Origin: Prevotella sp. P6B1
Lineage (GTDB): Bacteria; Bacteroidota; Bacteroidia; Bacteroidales; Bacteroidaceae
NCBI RefSeq assembly: GCF_000702825.1
Contig: NZ_JNKF01000013.1
Coordinates: 62,001-126,000, forward strand
Direction: 5' to 3'
Length of the DNA stretch: 64,000 bases
The position numbers and the translations under genes are program-made. Positions 17,188 through 27,161 of this stretch are shown here, one piece after another. The notes under the pieces were generated by a model. It saw only the letters and a program-made list of their open reading frames with translations, searched no databases and was not told where the DNA came from. Each line of letters begins with the position of its first letter. Within the stretch, counting starts at the first letter, position 1.

Positions 17188-20100
17188 ATGAAAAAATTAT
17201 TTCAGATTGTGATGCTCTGTATGCTGACACCTCTGTTAGCTGCAGCCCAGCAGTGGAACGAGGCTCAATACAAGCAGATTGAGCAGAGTATCCGTACCCC
17301 CCAATTTGCCGATAAGGCTTATCTCATTACCAAGTATGGCGCAAAGACCGACAATACGGCTGCCAAGAACCAGAAAGCTATCCAGAAGGCTATCGACCTC
17401 TGTTCGAAAAAGGGCGGTGGCCGCGTGGTAGTGCCTGCAGGACAGAAGTTCCTGACGGGTGCCATCCAGTTGAAAAACGGCGTGAACCTGGAGGTGCAGG
17501 AAGGCGCTGTGCTCGAGTTCGTTTTTCAACCAGAACTCTACCCCATCGTCGAGACCTCGTGGGAAGGACTGGAGTGCTTCAATCTGTCGCCCTGCGTCTA
17601 TGCCTACAAAGCCAAGGATATCGCTATCACAGGTAAAGGCACCATCGACGGTGGTGGCTCTAACGACACGTGGTGGCCCTGGAACGGCAATCCCCGCTTC
17701 GGATGGAAGGAAGGCATCGTCAGTCAGCGTGCAGGTTCACGTGCTCGCCTGTTGAAGGATGGTGAGGACGGCGTACCTATGTATAATGAGAAAGGAGAGC
17801 GCACACCTGAGCGCGTGTTTACTGCTAAGGACGGCTTGCGCCCACAGTTGGTCAGCTTCAACAAGTGCGAGGGAATCCTGTTAGAGGACGTAACGCTGCT
17901 GCGTTCGCCTTTCTGGGTGATTCATCCTCTGCACTCTACCGATATCACCGTTCGACGTGTAAAAATGATCAACGATGGTCCTAACGGCGACGGCTGCGAC
18001 CCCGAGTGCTGCGACCGCGTGCTGATAGAGGATTGTTTCTTCAACACAGGCGACGACTGTATCGCCATCAAGAGCGGACGCAACCGCGATGGTCGCGAGC
18101 GCAACATGCCATCGAAGAACATCATCATCCGTAACTGTGAGATGAAGAACGGACATGGTGGCGTAGTGGTTGGCTCTGAGATTTCGGGCGGTTGCCAGAA
18201 TGTGTATGCCCACGACTGTGTGATGGACTCGCCTGAACTGGAGCGTGTACTGCGTATCAAGACCAACAGCTGCCGCGGTGGTATCATCGAGAATATCAAC
18301 ATGCGTAACATCACCGTCGGCAAGTGTAAGGAAAGCGTGCTGAAAATCAATCTCGACTACGAGCATAATGAGATCTGCTGCCGTGGCTACTACCCCATCG
18401 TACGCAATGTGTACATGGAGAACGTGACCAGTCAGGAGTCGAAATACGGCGTACAGATCATAGGTTTGGATGAGGACACCTTCGTATATGACATCAACGT
18501 GAAAAACTGTCGCTTCAACGGCGTGAAGAGCGGCAACTTCATGAGCGGCAAGACCCGCAACGTGAACTTCGACCGCCTGTTTATCAACGGTTCGCTGTCG
18601 CTGCTCCAGGCACCCTATAAGAACTACTCGGAGTGGATGACCTACTCGGAGATGAAGCGCGTACCCAAGAGCTATCTGCTGGATTTCTCGCAGGCTCCCA
18701 AATGGAGCTACGTGATGGGTATCGAACTCGAGGGAATGCTCGACACCTATCTGAAATACGGTGGTGAGGCTATCCGCCAGTACTGTCAGGAATATACCGA
18801 TACGATGATCAACGCCAAGGGCGACATCCGTGGCTATAACATTCTGGATTATAACCTCGACAATATCCGTACAGGTCATTTCGTAACCCGTATGTATCAG
18901 CAGTGGCCTGAGGCCAAGAATCTGATAGCCATGAAGACCATGATGAAACAGCTGCAGAATCAGCCTCGTACCGTAGCCGACAAGGTATTCTGGCACAAGG
19001 CCATCTACGCTTATCAGGTATGGTTGGACGGCATATTCATGGGACTGCCCTTCCGCACACTCACAGCCCCTATCACTACTACAACTAAAGGAGCAAAGAG
19101 AGGTGACATCTTCAAGATATACGACGATGCTGTGAACCAGCTGAAGATAACCTACGAGCGTACACTCGACCCCAAGACAGGCCTGAACCGTCATGCTTAC
19201 GACGAAACCCGCAAGACCTTCTGGGCTGACCAGGAGACAGGACTCTCACAGCACTGCTGGGGACGTGCGCAGGGGTGGTACTCGATGGCTCTTATCGAAG
19301 TGCTCGATGCACTGCCAGAGAACTACGCCCGCCGTCAGGAAGTGATCGACCTGTTGCAGAAGGATCTGGACGCCGTCATCAAATGGCAGGACAAGAAGAC
19401 TGGCGTATGGTATCAGGTGATGGATCAGCCTGGCCGCAAGGGCAACTACTTAGAGTCGACCTGCTCGTCGATGTTTGCCTATGTGCTGCTGAAGGCTTAC
19501 AACAAAGGCTACTTAGGCACGAAATACCGCGATGCCGGCATCAAGGCATATAAAGGCATCATCAACCGCTTTATCCGCGTTAACGAAGACAAGACGATAT
19601 CGCTCACCCAGTGTTGTTCGGTAGCAGGACTTGGTCCGGCAGCCACACCCGAGGTGGAAGCGGCGCTGAAAAAGGTGAATCCCAAAGGAACAGTCAACGA
19701 GAACAAACGACGCGACGGCGGGTTCCTCTATTATCTCTCCGAACCGATTCGTGACAACGACGCAAAAGGCGTAGGGCCGTTTATATGGGCCTCGCTCGAA
19801 ATGGAACAGTTAGGATACAATATCAACAACGTGACGGCCTCTATAGACCGTCACGCTGTTGTTAATCGCCATAACCCCGTCATCACACAAGTCGATCCCT
19901 TGGCATCGCTCTCCGTGGGTAACGGTCACTTTACGACAACGGTCGATGTGACAGGACTGCAGTCGTTTCCTGAAGACTACAAGAACGGCGTGCCCCTCTG
20001 CGCCATGAGCGACTGGGGCTGGCATCAGTTTCCAAACACCAAGCAGCTGACGCCTGCAGAATCCGAGAAAACCTTCGACTTCGGACATGGACATCAGGAG

Positions 20101-21993
20101 GTATATGCCGTGGAATACAAAAAGGCAACAGACGGACGCCGCAAGGAAGCTACAGAGTTCTTTCGCGTGAACCCGCACCGTCTGAACTTAGGCGCCATAG
20201 GACTCTCGCTGAGACATGCCGACAACACACCTGTCGCCTTGAACGAGCTGACAGGCATCCGTCAGGAACAGAAACTACTGGACGGCGAGATAGAATCGAA
20301 GTTCATAGTCGACGGACAACAGGTGGAAGTAACAACAGGTGTTCATCCTGCCAAAGATGCGCTCTACGCCCGTATCGTCAGTAAGCTGCTTACTGATCAG
20401 CGTGCCATTATCAGCCTGCGTTTCCCCTATCCTTCAGGCAATCATGCCGACGATGCCAGCGACTGGCACCAGCCACAGAAGCATCAGTCGGAGATTATAG
20501 AAAAAGGCACACAGAAAGCCCTTATCAAGCGCACCCTCGATGCCACCACGTATTACGTGCTACTACAATGGGAAGGGCGCGCCACACTCGATGTATGCGG
20601 TCCGCATGCATTCGAGCTGACTACTCAGGACGAGGTGCTGACCGTGTCGGCTGAATATCTGGATGCGCAGCCCGCCAAAGACCTGGCATTCGAGTACGAC
20701 CAGTATCACAAGGCAGCATTGCGCTTCTGGAATGCCTGGTGGAACGCAGGTGCCATCATCGACTTCTCACAGTGTACCGACCCTCGCGCCAAGGAACTGG
20801 AGCGCCGCGTGGTACTGTCACAATACCTCACCCAGATTAACTGCGCCAATAATATGCCGCCACAGGAAACCGGACTCACCTATAACAGTTGGTTTGGACG
20901 TCCGCACTTAGAGATGGCATGGTGGCACATGGTTGATTTTGCCCTTTGGAACCGTCCTGAGGTACTGGCACAGATTATGAAATGGTATAACGACGTAGCT
21001 TACCCCGTAGCCCGCCAGATAGCCGCACGACAAGGATTCAAGGGCGTGCGCTGGATGAAGATGACCGACCCCTGGGCTGGCGAGGCGCCTTCGAATACAG
21101 GCTCGTTCCTCATCTGGCAACAGCCCCACTACATCTACATGGCCGAGGAACTATATCGCGCCTATCCCACTGCCGAGACCTTAAAGACCTATGGCGAGCA
21201 GGTAGAGGCAACGGCCGAGTTCATGGCCGACTACGTGACCTACGATGCCCGTCAGCAACGTTACATCCTCAAGGGTGCCACCGCCATGCAGGAGTGCATG
21301 ACCAAGGACCTCTCCTACAATCAGCCCTTCGAGTTAGCCTATTGGCAGTACGGACTGAAGGTGGCGCAACAGTGGCGCGAGCGTCAGGGCAAGCCCCGCA
21401 TCGCCAAGTGGGACGATATCATCGCCAAACTCTCACCACTGCCTGAGGCTAACGGCATCTACACAGCAGGCATCCAGATAGGTACCGACAAGCAGCACGA
21501 GGCCTTCGACCCCTTCGATGCCACTGGCAAGAAGATCGAGACCTTTGCCGATAAGTGCCGCAATGATCATCCCGCCGTATTAGGAGCTTGCGGCCTACTG
21601 CCCAGTATGCCCGTAAACGGGACATCAGCCGCATTATACAGTCAGGCAGCAATGCAGCGCACCCTCAACTGGGTGATGCAGCACTGGAACTGGCAGACCA
21701 CCTGGGGCTGGGACTATGGCATGATCGCCATGACCGCCGCCCGCCTGGGTCAGCCCGAGACAGCCCTCCAGGCCCTGCTCATCAACACCCAGAAGAACAC
21801 CTACCTGCCCAACGGACATAACTTCCAGACAGGCGACCGTCTGCGCATCTACCTGCCCGGCAATGGCGCCCTGCTCACAGCCGTAGCCATGATGTGTGCG
21901 GGCTGGGATGGTTGTTCAGAGCCGCTAAACCCCGGCTTCCCCAAGGATGGCCGCTGGAACGTGCGCTGGGAAGGCCTGCAACGGATGCAATAA
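17188..21993 (+). CDS. Three-module pectinase: GH28 + GH105 + six-hairpin glycosidase-like domain
   Basis: A 1,601-residue exported protein with a signal peptide ending at LLAAAQ. Module 1 (about 40-480) is GH28 with the catalytic Asp set (GDGCD about 268, GDDC about 288), GHGG about 322 and RIK about 356: an endo- or exo-acting hydrolase on polygalacturonan or rhamnogalacturonan. Module 2 (about 510-880) is GH105, an unsaturated-uronyl hydrolase, with SQHCWGRAQGWYSM and GVWYQVMDQ. Module 3 (about 885-1601) has an N-terminal beta-sandwich then an (alpha/alpha)6-like part (NSWFGRPHLEMAWWHM, SFLIWQQPHYIYMAEELY) resembling GH65/GH95-type enzymes; I cannot assign its specificity. One chain thus joins backbone cleavage and terminal trimming. 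Confidence 0.85.
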   Translation: MKKLFQIVMLCMLTPLLAAAQQWNEAQYKQIEQSIRTPQFADKAYLITKYGAKTDNTAAKNQKAIQKAIDLCSKKGGGRVVVPAGQKFLTGAIQLKNGVNLEVQEGAVLEFVFQPELYPIVETSWEGLECFNLSPCVYAYKAKDIAITGKGTIDGGGSNDTWWPWNGNPRFGWKEGIVSQRAGSRARLLKDGEDGVPMYNEKGERTPERVFTAKDGLRPQLVSFNKCEGILLEDVTLLRSPFWVIHPLHSTDITVRRVKMINDGPNGDGCDPECCDRVLIEDCFFNTGDDCIAIKSGRNRDGRERNMPSKNIIIRNCEMKNGHGGVVVGSEISGGCQNVYAHDCVMDSPELERVLRIKTNSCRGGIIENINMRNITVGKCKESVLKINLDYEHNEICCRGYYPIVRNVYMENVTSQESKYGVQIIGLDEDTFVYDINVKNCRFNGVKSGNFMSGKTRNVNFDRLFINGSLSLLQAPYKNYSEWMTYSEMKRVPKSYLLDFSQAPKWSYVMGIELEGMLDTYLKYGGEAIRQYCQEYTDTMINAKGDIRGYNILDYNLDNIRTGHFVTRMYQQWPEAKNLIAMKTMMKQLQNQPRTVADKVFWHKAIYAYQVWLDGIFMGLPFRTLTAPITTTTKGAKRGDIFKIYDDAVNQLKITYERTLDPKTGLNRHAYDETRKTFWADQETGLSQHCWGRAQGWYSMALIEVLDALPENYARRQEVIDLLQKDLDAVIKWQDKKTGVWYQVMDQPGRKGNYLESTCSSMFAYVLLKAYNKGYLGTKYRDAGIKAYKGIINRFIRVNEDKTISLTQCCSVAGLGPAATPEVEAALKKVNPKGTVNENKRRDGGFLYYLSEPIRDNDAKGVGPFIWASLEMEQLGYNINNVTASIDRHAVVNRHNPVITQVDPLASLSVGNGHFTTTVDVTGLQSFPEDYKNGVPLCAMSDWGWHQFPNTKQLTPAESEKTFDFGHGHQEVYAVEYKKATDGRRKEATEFFRVNPHRLNLGAIGLSLRHADNTPVALNELTGIRQEQKLLDGEIESKFIVDGQQVEVTTGVHPAKDALYARIVSKLLTDQRAIISLRFPYPSGNHADDASDWHQPQKHQSEIIEKGTQKALIKRTLDATTYYVLLQWEGRATLDVCGPHAFELTTQDEVLTVSAEYLDAQPAKDLAFEYDQYHKAALRFWNAWWNAGAIIDFSQCTDPRAKELERRVVLSQYLTQINCANNMPPQETGLTYNSWFGRPHLEMAWWHMVDFALWNRPEVLAQIMKWYNDVAYPVARQIAARQGFKGVRWMKMTDPWAGEAPSNTGSFLIWQQPHYIYMAEELYRAYPTAETLKTYGEQVEATAEFMADYVTYDARQQRYILKGATAMQECMTKDLSYNQPFELAYWQYGLKVAQQWRERQGKPRIAKWDDIIAKLSPLPEANGIYTAGIQIGTDKQHEAFDPFDATGKKIETFADKCRNDHPAVLGACGLLPSMPVNGTSAALYSQAAMQRTLNWVMQHWNWQTTWGWDYGMIAMTAARLGQPETALQALLINTQKNTYLPNGHNFQTGDRLRIYLPGNGALLTAVAMMCAGWDGCSEPLNPGFPKDGRWNVRWEGLQRMQ

Positions 21994-22017
21994 AACCAAG
22001 CATATGCCATACAAACA

Positions 22018-22049
22018 AAGCATGCGCCCCATCATTGGAGCGCATGCTT
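22018..22049. terminator. Bidirectional terminator between convergent genes
   Basis: AAGCATGCGC (22018-22027) pairs perfectly with GCGCATGCTT (22040-22049). The plus side is followed by CTTGTTTGCC, the minus side by TGTTTGTATGG. It ends both the pectinase gene and the rha operon. The core closely matches the hairpin at 60371-60397. Confidence 0.8.
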
Positions 22050-22072
22050 CTTGTTTGCCAAGAAACGAAAAC

Positions 22073-22897
22073 TTAGCAAGGACGTTTCTTGGGCAGGTGG
22101 AACACATCCTGCACTTCCTTCATCTGCGCGGCGGTCATGCCATCGGGCTCACTGCCCATGGCACGGGCACACATATAGATGTTGGCGGCCTTGCAGAGCA
22201 CATCGGTCTGATCGAAGGCATCCATGATATCGGTACCTACAGCCACCGTGCCATGTTTCTCCCACAGCACCACATCGTGGGTCTTGATCTGCTCGAGGGT
22301 GGCCTCGGCCAGCGCTACCGACGACGGCAGGGCGTAGGGCACAATGCCAATGCCCAGAGGAGCGAACGCCAGCGTCTCGGGGATCATGGACCACAGCACA
22401 CGGGTCATCTCATCGCCCTTGAGGAAGCGCTGGATATGGCTCATGGCCACCAGCTCGATGGGATGGGTGTGAAGGGTGGCCTTATAGCTCGAACCGGTTT
22501 CCAACAGATAGTTCTGCAGCGCCAGGTGGGTGGGCAACTCGGAGGTGGGCACCACCGGCTCGTCGGCAATGACCTCGTAGCTGGCGCAGTCGTCGCAGAT
22601 GCGGATGATACTGCCGTTCTGCATGGGTTCGCGGGCCAGATCGCGCATGCGCTTGCCGGTGCCCTTACAATAGAAATACTTGCCTTTGAGCTGAGGCAGC
22701 GTCATACCAATCTGCTTGACGGGGGCGATGGCAGGCAGCTGACGGCATGCCTCGTCCATATACTCGGTGACGTTAACGGTGATGTTGCCACCATTACGCT
22801 CAGCCCAACCTTTCTGCCAGAGATAGCCTGTAACCTCGGCTATCTGATATACGACCGCTTTCAACTGCTCGCGACCTTCTAAAATACTCTTTTCCAT
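22073..22897 (-). CDS. rhaD: Rhamnulose-1-phosphate aldolase
   Basis: 274 residues from MEKSILEGRE, starting one base after the transporter stop. A class II zinc aldolase that splits L-rhamnulose-1-phosphate into dihydroxyacetone phosphate and L-lactaldehyde. Zinc ligands are visible in LHTHPIE and further C-terminal in WEKHGT; the N-terminal AERNGGNITVN is the usual phosphate-binding segment. It is the last gene of the rha operon. Lactaldehyde is probably used by AldA at 58.9 kb. Confidence 0.94.
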   Translation of the reverse strand: MEKSILEGREQLKAVVYQIAEVTGYLWQKGWAERNGGNITVNVTEYMDEACRQLPAIAPVKQIGMTLPQLKGKYFYCKGTGKRMRDLAREPMQNGSIIRICDDCASYEVIADEPVVPTSELPTHLALQNYLLETGSSYKATLHTHPIELVAMSHIQRFLKGDEMTRVLWSMIPETLAFAPLGIGIVPYALPSSVALAEATLEQIKTHDVVLWEKHGTVAVGTDIMDAFDQTDVLCKAANIYMCARAMGSEPDGMTAAQMKEVQDVFHLPKKRPC

Positions 22898-22898
22898 A

Positions 22899-24230
22899 TT
22901 ATATATTTTCTCCGTAACGTTCTTTTGTGATTTGTTCGAGCGACTTGCCGCGCGTATCGGGCATGCCGATGAGACCCACCAGGAGCGATGCCAGCAGCAG
23001 CGCAATCATGCAGTAGGCCGCCAGGGTGAAGCCCTCGCCATTGTCGCCATAGATAAAGGTGAACACCAGTCCCCAAACGGCTGAGAGGCCGCGCACGATG
23101 AAGAACATGAGGCCCTGGGCACCGGCACGGAACTTGGCGGGGAACAGCTCGGAGCCCCACAAGGCGTAGAACACCTGGACGGAGCTGCCGTTATTGACGC
23201 CCCACAGGATGGTGAACAGCCAGATGCCAGCGATGGAAGTGACGCCACCACCGATGATGAGGATCCACGCCGAGAGGGCTGCCGCCAAGCCGAAGACATA
23301 GAAGAAGCGATGCGCCACCTTATCGACATAGAAGGAGATGATAAAGGTGGTGACCACCACAAACACCCAACTGATGCAACTGAGCATGTTGGCCGTCTCG
23401 TTGGTGAGTCCGCCGGCGGTCTCGTAGATGTGAGGCATGAAGAAGCCCATGACACTGGCCACCAGGTTCCAAGTGAGGTAGATGGCTGCCAGGAAAGCCA
23501 CCGTGCGCACAGCGATGCGATTGGTGAACAGCAGCTTGATGTTATCCACGATACCACTGTTGTGCTGGTCCTTCTGAGCCGTAAACGCCGCACTCTCCTC
23601 CAACTGTCGCTGCAGGTTCCAAGCAATGAACGCCACGATGAAAAGGGTGGCGAACACCATGCGGGAGCTGAACACCTGGACAGCCGCCTGGGGGGCGTCG
23701 GCGCCCAGCACCTGATGGGCAAAAGCCTCAACGGGGCCATAGAAGTAGCCCCCGGGCGCCAGCAGCATGCCAAAGAGCAGGATGCACATGGGACCCACAC
23801 CCCACGACATCTGCGAGATACAGATGTTGCGGCCGCGGTTGCTCACCTCGGAGCTCTCTGAGATATAGGTCCACGAGGCCGGCACACCGATGCCCACCGA
23901 GATGCCGGTGATGAGGAAGCCTGCCAGCAGCATGGGGAAATTGATGGAGAGCATGATGATGAGCACGCCCGTCATATACACCAACAGATTATAGGTAAAG
24001 ATGAACTTACGACCGAACTTATCCGCCAGGAAGCCACCGATGATGGCACCGATGGCAGCGCCCAGCGCATTGGCGCTCAGCGCATTGAGCCAGCCCAGAT
24101 GCATCTCACTCAGTCCTAAGTAGTTCTGCCACAGCGTGACACCACTGGCGCCGGCCACGATGGCACCGGCATCCAGATAATTATTGAGCGACACCGCCAG
24201 GGTGCTCTTTAAACTTCCACTCTTTGCCAT
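22899..24230 (-). CDS. MFS sugar porter, probable L-rhamnose transporter
   Basis: 443 residues with about 12 membrane segments. Sugar-porter hallmarks are GFLADKFGRK in the first half, PASWTYISES (a PESPR-like variant) and PDTRGKSLEQ near the C-terminus. The start is ATG 24230, five bases after the isomerase stop. Its place between the isomerase and rhaD points to L-rhamnose as substrate. This is not the DMT-superfamily RhaT of enterobacteria, so the gene symbol is left open. Confidence 0.82.
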   Translation of the reverse strand: MAKSGSLKSTLAVSLNNYLDAGAIVAGASGVTLWQNYLGLSEMHLGWLNALSANALGAAIGAIIGGFLADKFGRKFIFTYNLLVYMTGVLIIMLSINFPMLLAGFLITGISVGIGVPASWTYISESSEVSNRGRNICISQMSWGVGPMCILLFGMLLAPGGYFYGPVEAFAHQVLGADAPQAAVQVFSSRMVFATLFIVAFIAWNLQRQLEESAAFTAQKDQHNSGIVDNIKLLFTNRIAVRTVAFLAAIYLTWNLVASVMGFFMPHIYETAGGLTNETANMLSCISWVFVVVTTFIISFYVDKVAHRFFYVFGLAAALSAWILIIGGGVTSIAGIWLFTILWGVNNGSSVQVFYALWGSELFPAKFRAGAQGLMFFIVRGLSAVWGLVFTFIYGDNGEGFTLAAYCMIALLLASLLVGLIGMPDTRGKSLEQITKERYGENI

Positions 24231-24235
24231 AGTCA

Positions 24236-25666
24236 CTATCTGCAAACCACGTCACACTCGATATTCAGAATCTTAGCCACCTTCAGGATGGTGTCGATAT
24301 GATGGCCCACAGCGGCTGCCATGTGGTGGGTGGGACCAGCCTCGCTCCACTTGTTGACAAACTCACGGCAGCTCAGAGAGAACCTGGTGCGCATGTTGGT
24401 ATCGCCAAAGGTAAAGATGGGGCCCTCCTCGTTCACACCTTCGGCCACCACGAACTTGAACACGCCGTTCTTATCCTGCGTGATAGCCAGATAGGTGACA
24501 GGACCCGTGGGGGGATAGAACTGGGTGAGGTAGCCGCCACCGGCCTTGCCGTGGAACACGGGCACGATCTTCATGGTGGGCTTGCGGGCCTGCGAGATGT
24601 CGAAATCGCCAGAACCGGAGTGGCCGATGATGCAGATATCCTTGGGGAAATCGATGGAATACATCTCGGCCAGCGTGCCGGTGCCGCTGATGGTCTTCAG
24701 GATGCTCATGGCCATGGCCACCTTCATGTCGCCCTCGACGGCACAGGCCGTGTGCTGCTTGATGAGCATGGAGAAGGCGGGGATCAGCATGGAATCGAGC
24801 TTGCCGGCAACGCCTTGTGCGAAGCCGTCGTAATGCGAGGCAATCATGCCCAGCTGCTCATCCTTGACCCACTGCTCGAAAGCCACCACATACCTGGCCA
24901 TATCCCACACCTTCTCGATGGTGCCGCCACCCTCGATGTCGAAGGTGTCGAGGATATCCTGCGCCTTGGCACGGATAGCAGCCTCGTCGGTGATGTGGTC
25001 GGCAATGGCCCACATCTTCTCCCAGTCGAACTGCTTGGTATACACAAACAGGCGGTGGTAGAGGTTGGTCTCATCGATATAGAGATCCATCATACCAGGA
25101 TATGGACGACCGATCTGAGCGATGTTGGTATCGCGGAAACGGCGACGTACCTGGGCGGCACGGCACCAGTCCTCGATTTCGGCCTGTGCTGCCGGATCGC
25201 CGCCTTCGACCACACCCGTGATCACCGCCGAACGCTTGCCGGCACGGTTCAGGTCGGCCACCATCTCACCGATGGCGCCACATGCATAGAGCTCGCCCAA
25301 CCAAGTGGGGATATCGGTCTTGGCATAGTCGGGAGCCAGCTTCTTCTGGAGGTTCACAATGACCACCGGCACATCGAGGTCGCGCACAGCCGGCAACATA
25401 TTATAAGAGGTGCAATAGGTGAGCATCTGCAGGATGACGAGATCCACATCGGCAGCGCGGAACTTATCGCCTGCCGCCATGGACTGCTCCTTGGTGGTGA
25501 CCATACCACCATCGACCACCTCAATGCTATCGGGCAGTGTTTTCTTAAATGCTTCATACTGAGCCTCAAACTCGGGAACGAGCTGAGGGAACTGTGGCAG
25601 ATAGGCCTGCAGGGCGATAGAGAACACGCCCACTCTTGCTTTCGTTTCTACTAAGGGTTTAGCCAT
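24236..25666 (-). CDS. L-fucose/L-arabinose isomerase-family protein, probable L-rhamnose isomerase
   Basis: 476 residues of the fucose/arabinose isomerase fold: an N-terminal Rossmann-like domain (VILQMLTYCTSYNMLP, VVIVNLQ) and a C-terminal part with CAVEGDMKVAMAM and GPTHHMAAAVGHH. The acidic residue of AVEGD and the C-terminal histidines are candidates for metal binding. In canonical rhamnose operons this place is held by RhaA, which is a TIM-barrel protein of a different family. No RhaA homologue is present here, so this protein most likely performs L-rhamnose to L-rhamnulose conversion. That substrate is inferred from context. Confidence 0.82.
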   Translation of the reverse strand: MAKPLVETKARVGVFSIALQAYLPQFPQLVPEFEAQYEAFKKTLPDSIEVVDGGMVTTKEQSMAAGDKFRAADVDLVILQMLTYCTSYNMLPAVRDLDVPVVIVNLQKKLAPDYAKTDIPTWLGELYACGAIGEMVADLNRAGKRSAVITGVVEGGDPAAQAEIEDWCRAAQVRRRFRDTNIAQIGRPYPGMMDLYIDETNLYHRLFVYTKQFDWEKMWAIADHITDEAAIRAKAQDILDTFDIEGGGTIEKVWDMARYVVAFEQWVKDEQLGMIASHYDGFAQGVAGKLDSMLIPAFSMLIKQHTACAVEGDMKVAMAMSILKTISGTGTLAEMYSIDFPKDICIIGHSGSGDFDISQARKPTMKIVPVFHGKAGGGYLTQFYPPTGPVTYLAITQDKNGVFKFVVAEGVNEEGPIFTFGDTNMRTRFSLSCREFVNKWSEAGPTHHMAAAVGHHIDTILKVAKILNIECDVVCR

Positions 25667-25679
25667 AATTGTTTTGTTA

Positions 25680-27161
25680 TTATTGATTTGTTACTTTCAG
25701 ATATTTCTCGTAAGCGGCATCCCACAGGGCCTTGTCCTGGGGATGATAGGGCACCAGGTTGATGCTGTTGGCGATGATGCGGCGCATCTGCCAGATGTCG
25801 TCGCCCAGTCCGGCAGCCTTGGCCTGCACCATGATGTTGCCGATGGCCGTGCCCTCCTGTGGACCTGCCAGTACCTCCACGCTCAACGAATTGGCCGTGA
25901 ACTGGTTGAGATACTGGTTGAGCGAGCCGCCACCGATGATGTGGAGCACCTTGAGGTCGAAGGCAGCAAACTGCTGCAGCCACTGGAACACTTGACGATA
26001 GCGCAACGCCAGCGAATCGAAGATGCAGCGACAGATGGCCCCAGGCGTCTCGGGCACGGGCTGGCCGGTGTTGCGACAGTACTGCTGGATGGCACCAATC
26101 ATGGAGGCTGGCGCGGCAAACAGGGCATCGTCGGGGTTGATGAGTGAACGGAAGGCCTCTACCTGCATGGCCTGGCCCTGTAGCTCGGGATGCGACAGCT
26201 GGCGCACCTCCTCGGGCCACTCCAGACGGCAGCGCTCATAGAGCCACATGCCACAGATATTCTTCAGGAAGCGGGTGGTGCCTTCGATACCGCCCTCGTT
26301 GGTGAAGTTGCGGTCGTAGGACAGCTGACTGATGACGGGCTCCCGGGTTTCGATGCCCATCAGACTCCAGGTGCCACTGGAGAGATAGGCAAACTGCTCA
26401 TTCTGTGCAGGCACGGCGGCAACGGCTGAGCCGGTGTCGTGACCAGCCACAGCCACCACGGGTACAGGACCCAGGCCGGTGAGCTGCTGCACCTCGTCGG
26501 TGAGCACACCGATCCGGGTGCCAGGCATCACCATCCGTCCGAACTTGGAACGGTCGAGCCCCACCGATGCCAACAGGCGCTCGTCGAGCTCCTTGGTGCG
26601 CGGGTCGAGCAGTTGGGCGGTCGAGGCAATGGTATACTCGCATACCGCCTGCCCAGTGAGCATCCAGCTCAGCGCATCGGGTACAAAGAGTATCTTTTCA
26701 GCATGACGGAGGGCGCTGTTGCCCTCCTGCTGCATGGCATGGAGCTGGAACAGCGAGTTGAAATGCAGGAACTGGATGCCTGTTATGCCGTACACCTCCT
26801 GACGGGGCATCACATGCGCCAGATAATCGTCCATGGCCTGAAAGGTGATGGGGTCGCGATAGGCCCTGGGATTGCGCAGGATGGCATTGTCGGCGCCTAT
26901 CATCACAAAGTCGACACCCCAGGTGTCGATACCGATGCTGGTGATTGGCAGATCGCGGCGTGCCGCCTCTTTCAGACCTTTGATGATCTCGAAATAGAGG
27001 GCGTAGATATCCCAATAATAATGCCCGCCCTGAATGATGAGGTTATTGGGAAAACGGGTGAGCTCTTCGAGTTCGAACCGCCCGTTGCTGATATGTCCGA
27101 TGATGGTTCGTCCACTTGTAGCGCCTAAGTCTACAGAGAAGAAATAGGATGGCTTACTCAT
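25680..27161 (-). CDS. rhaK: Rhamnulokinase (FGGY family)
   Basis: 493 residues, standard length for FGGY kinases. The N-terminal ATPase motif FFSVDLGATSGR and the second-half segments VAGHDTGSAVAAVP and IIGGGSLNQYLNQFTA are intact. It phosphorylates L-rhamnulose at C1. It starts within the last codons of the GH28 gene (8-base overlap) and is followed 13 bases later by the isomerase. The position between these genes supports rhamnulose over other sugars. Confidence 0.93.
   Translation of the reverse strand: MSKPSYFFSVDLGATSGRTIIGHISNGRFELEELTRFPNNLIIQGGHYYWDIYALYFEIIKGLKEAARRDLPITSIGIDTWGVDFVMIGADNAILRNPRAYRDPITFQAMDDYLAHVMPRQEVYGITGIQFLHFNSLFQLHAMQQEGNSALRHAEKILFVPDALSWMLTGQAVCEYTIASTAQLLDPRTKELDERLLASVGLDRSKFGRMVMPGTRIGVLTDEVQQLTGLGPVPVVAVAGHDTGSAVAAVPAQNEQFAYLSSGTWSLMGIETREPVISQLSYDRNFTNEGGIEGTTRFLKNICGMWLYERCRLEWPEEVRQLSHPELQGQAMQVEAFRSLINPDDALFAAPASMIGAIQQYCRNTGQPVPETPGAICRCIFDSLALRYRQVFQWLQQFAAFDLKVLHIIGGGSLNQYLNQFTANSLSVEVLAGPQEGTAIGNIMVQAKAAGLGDDIWQMRRIIANSINLVPYHPQDKALWDAAYEKYLKVTNQ

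Noticed and set aside
22899..24230. Naming the transporter rhaT
   Set aside because: It is an MFS sugar porter, whereas enterobacterial RhaT belongs to a different superfamily; only the substrate is inferred.
24299..25654. Open frame of about 450 codons on the plus strand opposite the isomerase gene
   Set aside because: Composition (His, Gly, Asp rich) is that of an antisense shadow of a G+C-rich gene; it has no promoter and no family.
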